A stretch of DNA of 64,000 bases, taken from assembly GCA_036804505.1 (NCBI GenBank), contig DAIRSI010000022.1:10636-74635 (forward strand), in the 5' to 3' direction. The position numbers and the translations under genes are program-made. Shown one piece after another: positions 1 to 8,174 of this stretch. Each line of letters starts with the position of its first letter. Within the stretch, counting starts at the first letter, position 1. The DNA is from Phocaeicola_A sp036804505 (GTDB taxonomy: Bacteria; Bacteroidota; Bacteroidia; Bacteroidales; Bacteroidaceae). The notes beneath the pieces are model-generated. The model worked only from the letters and a program-made list of their open reading frames with translations. It had not been told where the DNA came from and did no database searches.

Positions 1-1217
1 GCGAAAGTGCTATATTGAAAGAATGTTTCGTAGGCCAGGCTTGCCATATAGGCAGTGGGTATTCCGCTTCTTCTTCATTGGTGTTCTGCAACAGTGAACT
101 CGAGAACGGAGAAGGGTGCGCTCTTTTTGCCGGACCTTTTACCGTGAGTCATCATAAAGCTACTTTGCTGATTGCCGGCATGTTCTCTTTTTTCAATGCC
201 GGTTCCTGTACCAATCAGAGCAACCATATGTACAAGTTGGGGCCCATGCACTGCGGCTTTCTGCAGCGAGGCTCCAAAACAGCATCGGGTTCACACATCC
301 TTTGGCCAGCACGTGTGGGAGCATTCACCATGGTTATGGGGAAGCTCGCTACGCATACCGATACTACGGATTTCCCTTTTTCTTATCTGATGGGGGAGGG
401 CATGAGTTGCTATCTCTTGCCGGGGGCTAATCTCTGCACCGTGGGGACCTATCGCGATGAGCACAAATGGCCCAATCGCGACAAGCGAGAAGAAGACGGC
501 AAACTGGATTGGATAAACTTCTCCATGTTGAATCCTTTCACTATCGGACAAGTCCTTAAGGGAGAAGCGCGGCTGAAGGGTATGCTCGAAGAAGACGGAC
601 TCTATGCAGAGAAATATATGTGGCAACAAGCCACCATTAAGAGTTCACATCTTGACAAAGGACTTTACTATTACGAGATGGCCCTGAATGTATTCGTCGG
701 CAGGGTAATCATGAAGCGTTTGGGCAAGGTCTCTCTTGACGACGCTGAAACTTTGGATGCATTGCTACAGCCCACTGTTGATGCAGGTAGCGGAGAATGG
801 GATGATTTGGCAGGAATGCTTGTCCCGGCTGATGAGGAGCAGTCCCTATTGCACGATATCGAGGAAGGGCGTCTTTCATCCGTGGAGGAGGTCAAGGAAC
901 GTCTGCAAGGATTGTATGATACCTATGATGCATACGAATGGACTTATCTGCTTCATCTTCTCGCATCGCGTTTTCATATTTCCGCTCAGAATCTCACGGT
1001 CTCTTGTTTGATATTACTTCTTCAGAAGTATGTCAAGTCACAAGATGCTTGGATGCACTGGGTGTGCAAAGATGCCCGCAAGGAACTGGAATGGGGTGGT
1101 CTCACTCAGGAAGATCTCATGGCTTTTGTGGGCAAGGTGGAAAAGGAGTTGAGCCTCATGAAGTCAGAATGTGATAAAATTATACAAAGATTGGAGCAAT
1201 TGAACGAAGATATGTAG
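1..1217 (+). CDS. DUF4954 family protein, 3' part (gene starts left of window)
   Basis: The reading frame is open to the left edge, so this is the C-terminal ~405 residues of a longer protein. The first visible in-frame start is a TTG at 15 and is probably not the true start. The Gly-rich, hexapeptide-like stretch (GEGCALFAGPFTVSHHKATL, then SNHMYKLGPMHCG and GSKTASGSHIL) matches what I know of DUF4954, a Bacteroidetes family of about 650 residues with a left-handed beta-helix of the acyl- or nucleotidyl-transferase type. The C-terminal half is alpha-helical and charged. The enzymatic role is unknown. The family is recognised from memory of its motifs; no function is claimed. Confidence 0.75.
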   Translation, partial: ESAILKECFVGQACHIGSGYSASSSLVFCNSELENGEGCALFAGPFTVSHHKATLLIAGMFSFFNAGSCTNQSNHMYKLGPMHCGFLQRGSKTASGSHILWPARVGAFTMVMGKLATHTDTTDFPFSYLMGEGMSCYLLPGANLCTVGTYRDEHKWPNRDKREEDGKLDWINFSMLNPFTIGQVLKGEARLKGMLEEDGLYAEKYMWQQATIKSSHLDKGLYYYEMALNVFVGRVIMKRLGKVSLDDAETLDALLQPTVDAGSGEWDDLAGMLVPADEEQSLLHDIEEGRLSSVEEVKERLQGLYDTYDAYEWTYLLHLLASRFHISAQNLTVSCLILLLQKYVKSQDAWMHWVCKDARKELEWGGLTQEDLMAFVGKVEKELSLMKSECDKIIQRLEQLNEDM

Positions 1218-1226
1218 ATAGTTTCT

Positions 1227-1234
1227 TATCTTTG
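1227..1234 (+). promoter_or_regulatory. -7 box (TATCTTTG) for the fumarase gene
   Basis: An exact TAnnTTTG Bacteroidales -7 element lies 45 bp before the fumarase ATG, just after the stop of the upstream gene. No TTTG sits at the ideal -33 distance; a TTG at 1200-1202 is a few bases too far. Confidence 0.5.
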
Positions 1235-1278
1235 TACCACTTATTACTAACATAATAACACTTTAAATAAAATTTGAT

Positions 1279-2925
1279 ATGGCAAATCCGGAATTCAAGT
1301 ATCAGCCCATGTTTCAATTGGGGAAAGATGATACGGAATACTATTTGTTGACGAAAGATTACGTTTCTGTCAGCGAATTCGAAGGACATAAGATCCTCAA
1401 GATTGAGAAAGAAGGACTCACGAAGATGGCAAATGCCGCTTTCCGTGATGTGTCCTTCCTGTTACGTCGTTCTCACAACCTGCAGGTCGCAAAGATTCTG
1501 AACGATCCCGAAGCAAGCGAGAATGATAAATATGTGGCTCTCACTTTCCTGCGTAATGCGGAAGTTTCGGCTAAGGGCCAGTTGCCTCTGTGCCAGGACA
1601 CCGGTACAGCCATTATCCATGGTGAAAAGGGCCAACAGGTATGGACCGGGTTCTGTGATGAAGAAGCACTCTCTCTAGGTGTTTATAAAACTTACACAGA
1701 AGAGAACCTCCGCTACAGTCAGAATGCTCCGCTTTCCATGTATGAGGAAGTGAATACCAAATGTAATCTCCCTGCACAAATTGACGTCGAGGCTACCGAA
1801 GGTATGGAGTACCGTTTCCTTTGCGTAACTAAAGGAGGCGGTTCGGCCAACAAGACCTATCTCTATCAGGAAACCAAAGCCTTGCTGAACCCCGACAGAC
1901 TTATCCCTTTTATGATTGAGAAAATGAAATCTCTGGGTACTGCAGCCTGTCCTCCTTATCATATAGCTTTCGTCATCGGCGGCACATCTGCAGAACGCAA
2001 TCTGCTCACGGTGAAGTTGGCTTCCACTCACTACTACGACAATCTGCCTACTACCGGCAATGAAACCGGACGCGCATTCCGTGATGTAGAGCTCGAAAAG
2101 CAAGTGCTGGAAGAGGCCTACAAGATTGGATTAGGTGCACAGTTTGGTGGCAAATATATGGCTCATGATGTCCGCATTATCCGTCTGCCCCGCCACGGAG
2201 CTTCCTGCCCTGTTGGCTTGGGAGTAAGCTGTTCTGCAGACCGTAACATCAAATGTAAAATCAACGCCGACGGTATCTGGATTGAGAAAATGGATGACAA
2301 ACCGGGAGAACTTATCCCTGAAGCATTGCGTAAGGCAGGCGAAGGTGATGTAGTGAGAATAGACTTGAATCAACCGATGAAGGATGTTCTGAAAGAACTT
2401 ACCAAATATCCGGTTGCTACCCGTCTCTCTTTGAATGGAACTATTATTGTTGGCCGCGACATTGCGCATGCCAAGCTCAAGGAACGTCTCGATAGAGGTG
2501 AAGACCTTCCTCAGTACATCAAGGATCACCCAATTTATTATGCCGGCCCTGCAAAAACACCTGCAGGCATGGCCTGTGGCTCTATGGGCCCAACTACTGC
2601 CAACCGTATGGATCCTTATGTGGATTTGTTTCAGAGTCATGGAGGCAGCATGATAATGCTTGCCAAGGGCAATCGTACTCAAGCGGTGACTGATGCTTGC
2701 CAGAAACACGGCGGTTTCTATCTGGGTTCCATCGGTGGCCCTGCAGCGATCCTCGCTCAGAACAACATTAAGAGCATCGAATGTCTGGAATATCCGGAAC
2801 TAGGTATGGAAGCTATCTGGAAAATTGAAGTAGTGGATTTCCCTGCTTTTATTTTGGTAGATGATAAAGGCAATGATTTCTTCAAACAATTGAAACCCAC
2901 TTGCTTGGGTAGCTGCAAAAAGTAA
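1279..2925 (+). CDS. fumB: Fumarate hydratase class I (iron-sulfur, oxygen-sensitive)
   Basis: Interconverts fumarate and malate in the cytoplasm, which in Bacteroides serves the reductive branch to succinate. At 548 residues it has the single-chain FumA/FumB length. The three 4Fe-4S ligands are visible and fall at the same numbers as in E. coli FumA: Cys105 (PLCQDTGTA), Cys224 (TAACPPYH) and Cys318 (GVSCSADRN). The C-terminal beta part carries CGSMGPTTANRMD and the GGPAA loop. The start at 1279 follows an AT-rich leader with a TAnnTTTG box. It is a monocistronic unit closed by a strong hairpin at 2947-2987. The choice of symbol between fumA and fumB is arbitrary. Confidence 0.95.
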   Translation: MANPEFKYQPMFQLGKDDTEYYLLTKDYVSVSEFEGHKILKIEKEGLTKMANAAFRDVSFLLRRSHNLQVAKILNDPEASENDKYVALTFLRNAEVSAKGQLPLCQDTGTAIIHGEKGQQVWTGFCDEEALSLGVYKTYTEENLRYSQNAPLSMYEEVNTKCNLPAQIDVEATEGMEYRFLCVTKGGGSANKTYLYQETKALLNPDRLIPFMIEKMKSLGTAACPPYHIAFVIGGTSAERNLLTVKLASTHYYDNLPTTGNETGRAFRDVELEKQVLEEAYKIGLGAQFGGKYMAHDVRIIRLPRHGASCPVGLGVSCSADRNIKCKINADGIWIEKMDDKPGELIPEALRKAGEGDVVRIDLNQPMKDVLKELTKYPVATRLSLNGTIIVGRDIAHAKLKERLDRGEDLPQYIKDHPIYYAGPAKTPAGMACGSMGPTTANRMDPYVDLFQSHGGSMIMLAKGNRTQAVTDACQKHGGFYLGSIGGPAAILAQNNIKSIECLEYPELGMEAIWKIEVVDFPAFILVDDKGNDFFKQLKPTCLGSCKK

Positions 2926-2946
2926 AGCTGAATTGTAAACTTACAA

Positions 2947-2987
2947 GAATCCGCAAGCGAACTAGTTTCGTTTGCGGATTCTTTTTT
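2947..2987 (+). terminator. Rho-independent terminator after fumarase
   Basis: A 15-bp stem (2947-2961 with 2967-2981, one G-T pair) and a 5-nt loop are followed by six T. It lies between the convergent fumarase and serine dehydratase genes and could act on both strands, but the T-tract is much better on the plus strand. Confidence 0.9.
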
Positions 2988-2988
2988 G

Positions 2989-4251
2989 TCATTCTTTATT
3001 TTTTTTGCTCGAAATTGAGTTCCCCTTTTTCTTTGGCTTCTTCGGTTTTGTCTTGTGGAACTCTTTGGCAAGGCCGCCTTCGCTGGTTTCCTTGTAGAGG
3101 GATGGAAGGTCATGTCCTGTCTTTTTCATTACTTGTACCACCTTGTCGAAAGACACACGATGGATGCCGTCGGTAAACATGGCATAGGAGTTGGCATCCA
3201 TGGCTCGCGCAGCAGCATAGGCGTTACGTTCGATGCAGGGTATTTGAACTAATCCGCATACAGGGTCACAAGTGAGCCCTAAGTGATGCTCCAGTCCCAT
3301 TTCTGCGGCATATTCAATTTGTGAGGGGGTACCTCCGAATAATTGGGTAGCGGCTGCCGCAGCCATAGCGCATGCAACTCCCACTTCGCCTTGACATCCC
3401 ACTTCGGCACCTGAGATGGAAGCGTTTTTCTTGACAATGTTGCCGAATAACCCTGCAGTAGCCAAAGCATGAATAATACGCTGTTCGCTGCACTCATGCC
3501 ATTTATGGAGATAATACAGTACGGCGGGAAGCACTCCGCAGGCTCCGCAAGTAGGCGCGGTGACTATGCGGCCTCCTGAAGCGTTTTCTTCGCTCACTGC
3601 CAATGCATAAGCGAAGATGAGACCGCGTGTGCGCATGGAATGCTGATAGCCTTCTGCGCGGACATAATAGGATGCTGCCTTGCGGCGAAGTTTCAGAGGC
3701 CCGGGAAGAACTTCTTCCTGTTCCAAACCGCGCTCTACGGCTTCACACATCACTTTCCATACTTCCCTGAAGTAATCCCATATATCAGAGTCCTCGCATT
3801 CGTTCACATATTCCCAGTAGTTTTTGCCGCTTTGGTTGCACCAGAGGAGAATTTCGCTGGCATAGTTCATTTTGTAAATTTCATCGAACTTGAATACCGA
3901 TGTGCTTTCTTCTTCCAATGCTCCTCCACCTACGCTGTAGACTGTCCACGGGTCGATGGCTGTTCCTTCGGCATTGATGGTTTTGAACATCATGCCGTTG
4001 GGGTGATAAGGAAGAAAAATTTTCGGTTCCCAGATAATCCGCGTAGGATGCGTGGGCCCGAAAGTATCTGTGATGGCTTTGTCTGTGAGGTGTCCTTTTC
4101 CTGTAGCTGCCAGACTGCCGTAGAGTGTTACTTCGAAACCGGTAGCTTCGGGGTGGCGTTTGAGATAGATGGCTGCAGCTTTTTGGGGCCCCATGGTGTG
4201 GCTGCTTGAAGGGCCGTAGCCTATGCGATATATTTCCTTTAAGGTAATCAT
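2989..4251 (-). CDS. sdaA: L-serine ammonia-lyase (iron-sulfur serine dehydratase)
   Basis: Deaminates L-serine to pyruvate and ammonia with a labile 4Fe-4S cluster. The N-terminal beta domain begins directly with GYGPSSSHTMGPQKAA. The alpha domain has APTCGACGVLPA, GAEVGCQGEVG and DPVCGLVQIPCIERN, which supply the cluster cysteines. The order is the single-chain beta-alpha type. The 420 residues include a strongly basic tail of about 20 residues (PKKPKKKGNSISSKKNKE) that goes beyond the usual domain end and runs up to the terminator. It is the last gene of frr-rsgA-sdaA, 15 bp after rsgA. Confidence 0.93.
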   Translation of the reverse strand: MITLKEIYRIGYGPSSSHTMGPQKAAAIYLKRHPEATGFEVTLYGSLAATGKGHLTDKAITDTFGPTHPTRIIWEPKIFLPYHPNGMMFKTINAEGTAIDPWTVYSVGGGALEEESTSVFKFDEIYKMNYASEILLWCNQSGKNYWEYVNECEDSDIWDYFREVWKVMCEAVERGLEQEEVLPGPLKLRRKAASYYVRAEGYQHSMRTRGLIFAYALAVSEENASGGRIVTAPTCGACGVLPAVLYYLHKWHECSEQRIIHALATAGLFGNIVKKNASISGAEVGCQGEVGVACAMAAAAATQLFGGTPSQIEYAAEMGLEHHLGLTCDPVCGLVQIPCIERNAYAAARAMDANSYAMFTDGIHRVSFDKVVQVMKKTGHDLPSLYKETSEGGLAKEFHKTKPKKPKKKGNSISSKKNKE

Positions 4252-4266
4252 GATTCAATTGTTTTT

Positions 4267-5202
4267 TTAATAAGCGCTTCGGTATTTTCCATCTTCCTTG
4301 TCCTCCAGCATGTTCAAATAGGAAGAGTAACGGGATTCGCTGATGAAATGTTCTTCTACAGCTTTTCTTACGGCACAACCCGGCTCGTTGCGGTGAGTGC
4401 AGTTATTGAACCGGCAATTTGCCGAGTGCTTGAATATTTCTCTGAAATAGTGTCCTATTTCTTCTTCCTCCATATCGAAAGTTCCGAAACCTTTGATACC
4501 GGGAGTATCAATGATATATCCGCTTCCCGAGGGAAGGGGATACATTTCCGAAAAGGTAGTTGTGTGTGTACCTTTGTTGTGTGCGGAAGATATTTCGGCT
4601 GTCTTCACTTCTATTTCGGGTAGAATGGCATTGATAAGGGTGGATTTCCCCACGCCTGAATTTCCTGAGAACAGAGTTATCTGCCCTTCCAGACATTCCT
4701 TGATGGCTTCCAGTCCTTCATGCTTCTTTGCCGAAATCCGGTAACATGGATAATCTAGTGATTCGTAGAGCGTGATTACTGCATCCAGATAGCGACTTTC
4801 TTCCTCATTGTATCGATCTGTCTTGTTGAAGATGAGTTTTACAGGAACCCTGTAGGCTTCTGCAGAAGCCAGAAAGCGATCTATGAAGGTAGTGGATGTC
4901 TCGGGATAGTTAATCGTAACCACGAGCAAGCATTGGTCAAGATTGGCTGCAATGATTTGCGATTGCTTGCTAAGGTTGGATGATTTGCGAATGATATAGT
5001 TCTTACGGTCCTCTATCTCACTGATAAAGGCTGTTCCTTCGTTGTTCTTGATGATTTGCACAAAATCACCTACCGCAACGGGGTTGGTGCTGCGGATCCC
5101 TTTCAAACGAAAGTTCCCCTTGATCTTGCATTCTACGGATTCTCCTTCGTCCGTTCTGACAAGATACCAGGAACCGGTGTTCTTAATGACCAGTCCTCGC
5201 AC
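4267..5202 (-). CDS. rsgA: Ribosome small subunit-dependent GTPase A
   Basis: A circularly permuted GTPase that helps late 30S maturation. An N-terminal OB-fold (residues ~1-70) precedes a GTPase domain with motifs in the permuted order: G4 (FNKTDRY), G1 P-loop (GNSGVGKSTLI) and G3 (DTPGIKGFG). The C-terminal zinc motif is complete: CRFNNCTHRNEPGC (Cys-x4-Cys-x-His-x5-Cys). The 311-residue length is normal. It starts 2 bp after the frr stop and is therefore probably co-transcribed and translationally coupled, joining two ribosome-cycle genes. Confidence 0.95.
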   Translation of the reverse strand: MRGLVIKNTGSWYLVRTDEGESVECKIKGNFRLKGIRSTNPVAVGDFVQIIKNNEGTAFISEIEDRKNYIIRKSSNLSKQSQIIAANLDQCLLVVTINYPETSTTFIDRFLASAEAYRVPVKLIFNKTDRYNEEESRYLDAVITLYESLDYPCYRISAKKHEGLEAIKECLEGQITLFSGNSGVGKSTLINAILPEIEVKTAEISSAHNKGTHTTTFSEMYPLPSGSGYIIDTPGIKGFGTFDMEEEEIGHYFREIFKHSANCRFNNCTHRNEPGCAVRKAVEEHFISESRYSSYLNMLEDKEDGKYRSAY

Positions 5203-5204
5203 GG

Positions 5205-5765
5205 TCAGACGGTCATGATTTCTTTATCCTTGAGTACCAGTAGATCATCAATCTTTTTGATGGCCTTGTCGTGAATCTTCTGAAGTTTCTCTTCAGCGTC
5301 TTTTTCAAGATCTTCGGAAAGACCGTTCTTGATGCCTTTCTTCAAGGTCTCCAAAGTTTCGCGACGAGCATTGCGGACGCTTACCTTTGCCGTTTCGCTT
5401 TCAGCCTTGCATTGTTTGGAAAGCTGTTTGCGTCGTTCTTCCGTTAAAGGAGGAATGCCGATGCGGATAATTTCGCCGTTGTTTTCGGGCATGATGCCCA
5501 AATCGGAATTAATGATGGCCGTTTCAATAACCTTGAACATCGACTTATCCCACGGTTTGATGGCGATGGAACGTGCATCAGGTGTGGTTACAGCCGCAAC
5601 ATTATTTATAGGTACCATGCTTCCATAGGAATCTACGCGGATACCGTCGAGAAGGCGGGGATTTGCTTTTCCTGCCCGAATGTGTGAAAGGGCGTCTTCC
5701 AGATACATAATGGCCATTTCCATTTTTTCCTGTGCATCTTTAATACAAGAATCTACGTCTATCAT
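5205..5765 (-). CDS. frr: Ribosome recycling factor
   Basis: Splits post-termination ribosomes together with EF-G. The 186-residue length and sequence are canonical: ALSHIRAGKANPRLLDGIRVDSYGSMVPINNVA near the N-terminus in two pieces, then IRIGIPPLTEERRKQL and the long helical C-terminal arm. It is the first gene of the leftward frr-rsgA-sdaA unit and has a well-formed promoter about 50 bp upstream. Confidence 0.97.
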   Translation of the reverse strand: MIDVDSCIKDAQEKMEMAIMYLEDALSHIRAGKANPRLLDGIRVDSYGSMVPINNVAAVTTPDARSIAIKPWDKSMFKVIETAIINSDLGIMPENNGEIIRIGIPPLTEERRKQLSKQCKAESETAKVSVRNARRETLETLKKGIKNGLSEDLEKDAEEKLQKIHDKAIKKIDDLLVLKDKEIMTV

Positions 5766-5815
5766 ATGCGTTTTTTTATTAAGTTGTTATTCTATATTAT
5801 CTGTTTTAGATAAAA

Positions 5816-5846
5816 CAAAAATAGATGTTTTTTTCATATCATGCAA
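5816..5846 (-). promoter_or_regulatory. Promoter of frr-rsgA-sdaA
   Basis: On the minus strand the -7 box is TATTTTTG (5823-5816), and a -33 TTG (5846-5844) sits 20 bp upstream. This leaves a ~45-nt leader before the frr ATG at 5765. The match to the Bacteroides consensus is visible; activity is inferred. Confidence 0.6.
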
Positions 5847-5949
5847 GACTTTGCCTAATAAATAATAGTTTGAGGAATGGGCATTGGGCGTTTACAGATA
5901 AAAACAGGGCATTTGTTTAATTTATTTTTTAATTCGTCCTTGTTAAATT

Positions 5950-5957
5950 TATATTTG
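5950..5957 (+). promoter_or_regulatory. -7 box (TATATTTG) for the VTC-DUF4956 operon
   Basis: A perfect TAnnTTTG box lies 34 bp before the first ATG of the operon. No TTTG is found at the -33 distance, so the promoter may depend on an activator or on another sigma factor. Confidence 0.5.
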
Positions 5958-5990
5958 TAACAAAATTAACAATGTATAATTAACAGGTGT

Positions 5991-6743
5991 ATGGGATTGA
6001 CCACGATTTTAGACAAACTGTCTCCGATTTCATTGGATGAGATGTCATCCATCCGACTCATGAATCGGATGGACTACAAGTTCATTGCAACGAGCGAGCA
6101 ATTGGAGGATCTTCTCATTCATGTTCGTGACTTATATAGAGCACAGGAAGTGGACGGAAACCGCCTGAGCCCTTATCATACCATCTATCTGGATACACTA
6201 GAATATACTATGTATCTAGCTCATCACAACGGTCGTGCCATCCGTGAAAAAATTCGCGTTCGCACTTATGTAGATTCCCTTCTCACCTTTTTGGAGGTGA
6301 AGAATAAAAACAACAAAGGGCGTACCGACAAGAAAAGAATAAAGGTAGATAGTTACGAAAATATGAATCAAGATACTGCAAGGACTTTTCTAAAAGAGAG
6401 TAGTTGGTTCACTTTGGATGAACTTCGTCCCGTTATAGAGAACCGTTTCAGCAGAATTACTCTTGTGAATAAGGAGTTGACGGAGCGTCTGACAATCGAT
6501 ACATGTCTTTGTTTTCATAATTTCATAACCGGCAGTGATGTGACATTGCCCGGATTGGTTGTCATCGAGCTAAAGCGTGACGGCTTTGCATGGTCGCCCA
6601 TTAGCGGTGTGTTACATGACATGAGAATCCGCCCGCTGGGCTTTAGCAAGTATTGCATGGGTTCGGCGCTGACAAATGAAACAATCAAGAGGAATAATTT
6701 CAAGCAGAAAATAATTTTAATTAACAAACTGTTAAAACAATAA
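5991..6743 (+). CDS. VTC-domain polyphosphate polymerase-like protein
   Basis: At 250 residues it is essentially a bare VTC tunnel domain, the fold of the yeast vacuolar transporter chaperone Vtc4 that makes polyphosphate from ATP. The conserved tunnel residues appear in order: RMDYKFI, YHTIYLDT, REKIRVRTY, FLEVKNKNNKGRTDKKRI, ENRFSRITL, VIELKRDG and the C-terminal GFSKYC. The positive and acidic tunnel residues thus look intact and activity is plausible. There are no SPX or membrane segments; the next gene may supply the membrane part. It is the first gene of a tight four-gene operon (2-bp gap to the next). Substrate and product are inferred from the family only. Confidence 0.85.
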   Translation: MGLTTILDKLSPISLDEMSSIRLMNRMDYKFIATSEQLEDLLIHVRDLYRAQEVDGNRLSPYHTIYLDTLEYTMYLAHHNGRAIREKIRVRTYVDSLLTFLEVKNKNNKGRTDKKRIKVDSYENMNQDTARTFLKESSWFTLDELRPVIENRFSRITLVNKELTERLTIDTCLCFHNFITGSDVTLPGLVVIELKRDGFAWSPISGVLHDMRIRPLGFSKYCMGSALTNETIKRNNFKQKIILINKLLKQ

Positions 6744-6745
6744 AT

Positions 6746-7435
6746 ATGGAAGAGCTGCAAGATTCAGTATTAATGGCATCCATGCCCGCTGCAGGATGGA
6801 TTGATGTAGGAGGATTTGAGGAATTGATCATCCGTTTCTTCGTAAACATCATCTTCGTCGGCATTATTATTCATTTCTTCTACTATCCGAAGAGTAAGAG
6901 GAAAGATTATTATTTCACGTTTTCCCTCATTGCCGTCAGTATATTCCTGCTGATATTCCTGATGGGGGGCGTCAAGTTGAAAGTCGGTTTCGCGCTGGGA
7001 CTTTTCGCCATTTTTGGAATCATCCGATATAGGACGGAGTCAGTGCCTATCCGTGAAATGACTTATCTGTTCGTCATCATTGCCATTTCTGCAATCAACG
7101 GTCTGGCAGGTAGCATCAGTTATGCGGAACTGCTGGCAACGAACTTTTTGTTTATCTTTGCTACATGGGTATGCGAAAGCAATAGGTGGATAAAGCATGT
7201 GTCTACCAAACTGATTACATATGACAATATCAAACTGATTGTTCCGGAAAAGAGGGCGGAGTTGATTTCGGATTTGGAAAAACGTACGGGTTTGAAAATA
7301 CAGAGGGTAGAGATAGGCTCTTTGAACTTTCTGAAGGATTCTGCTCTCATAAAGATTTATTATGAGGAAATGAATGGTGAATTGAATACGATAGATGAAA
7401 TGACTAAAACCCCCAAAGTATATGAAGATTTATAA
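6746..7435 (+). CDS. DUF4956 polytopic membrane protein
   Basis: The 229-residue protein has about four hydrophobic segments (~residues 28-46, 54-76, 79-95 and 100-140). The family signature GFALGLFAIFGIIRYRT lies at the end of the second or third segment, followed by a soluble alpha/beta C-terminal domain (~150-229). DUF4956 genes commonly sit next to bacterial VTC-domain genes. I infer that this is the membrane partner or channel for the VTC product. It starts 2 bp after the VTC stop, and its end overlaps the next gene by 14 bp. Confidence 0.8.
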   Translation: MEELQDSVLMASMPAAGWIDVGGFEELIIRFFVNIIFVGIIIHFFYYPKSKRKDYYFTFSLIAVSIFLLIFLMGGVKLKVGFALGLFAIFGIIRYRTESVPIREMTYLFVIIAISAINGLAGSISYAELLATNFLFIFATWVCESNRWIKHVSTKLITYDNIKLIVPEKRAELISDLEKRTGLKIQRVEIGSLNFLKDSALIKIYYEEMNGELNTIDEMTKTPKVYEDL

Positions 7436-8162
7436 AGCTTATTTATTGGTGGCCGGCTTCTGTCTTTCTTTGACGGCAATGGCACAGGAGGATGATTTCG
7501 GCATTTGGACGAGTGTTGGTGCAACGAAAAAGATAACCAAGGATTTCGGTATCACCGGTGAACTTGAATACCGTACCCGCAATGATTCCAAAACTACCGA
7601 GAGGTGGTCGGGCGAGTTGTCCATGAACTATAAACTGGCTCCTTATCTGAAACTGGAAGGAGGATATGTATATATCTACTATAATCATCCCAGTGAATTC
7701 ACCTCCAAGGGTAATTACATTCCAGAATACTGGTCTCCCAGACATCGTCTTTACTTCGGTGCTGCAGGTTCTTATAAGACCAACCGCTGGACATTTTCTC
7801 TTCGCGAACGGTATCAGTACACTTATCGTACGTCCTTGACAGTTCCAAAATATTCGGATACATCCAAGACAGAACAGAAATCGGATGAAGAAATTTCCGG
7901 AAAGTCGACCAGCATCCTGAGATCGCGCTTGCAGGTAGAATATGACATAAAGGGAAGTCCTTTCAAACCGTTTGCTTCCTGCGAACTGTTCAACTTGATA
8001 TCCGACGGAATGAAGAACGACAAAACCCGTTGGACCATAGGAACTGACTTTGCCTTGAACAAATCGAATTCAATCGAATTGTATTACCGCTATCAGAAAC
8101 AGGCTGATGACGACGAAGCCAACGGACATATTTTAGGAATAGGCTATTCCATTAAATTTTAA
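7422..8162 (+). CDS. DUF2490 outer-membrane-type beta protein
   Basis: Residues 1-21 form a signal peptide (ending AMAQ). The rest alternates polar and aromatic residues as in a small outer membrane beta-barrel: GITGELEYRTR, YKLAPYLKLEGGYVYIYY, RHRLYFGAAGS, NSIELYYRYQ and the end HILGIGYSIKF with a terminal Phe. This fits DUF2490 and suggests a 10-12-strand barrel. The start overlaps the DUF4956 gene by 14 bp, so translation is likely coupled. Within the operon it could be the outer membrane component. Confidence 0.8.
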   Translation: MKIYKAYLLVAGFCLSLTAMAQEDDFGIWTSVGATKKITKDFGITGELEYRTRNDSKTTERWSGELSMNYKLAPYLKLEGGYVYIYYNHPSEFTSKGNYIPEYWSPRHRLYFGAAGSYKTNRWTFSLRERYQYTYRTSLTVPKYSDTSKTEQKSDEEISGKSTSILRSRLQVEYDIKGSPFKPFASCELFNLISDGMKNDKTRWTIGTDFALNKSNSIELYYRYQKQADDDEANGHILGIGYSIKF

Positions 8163-8174
8163 ATAGATACAAGT

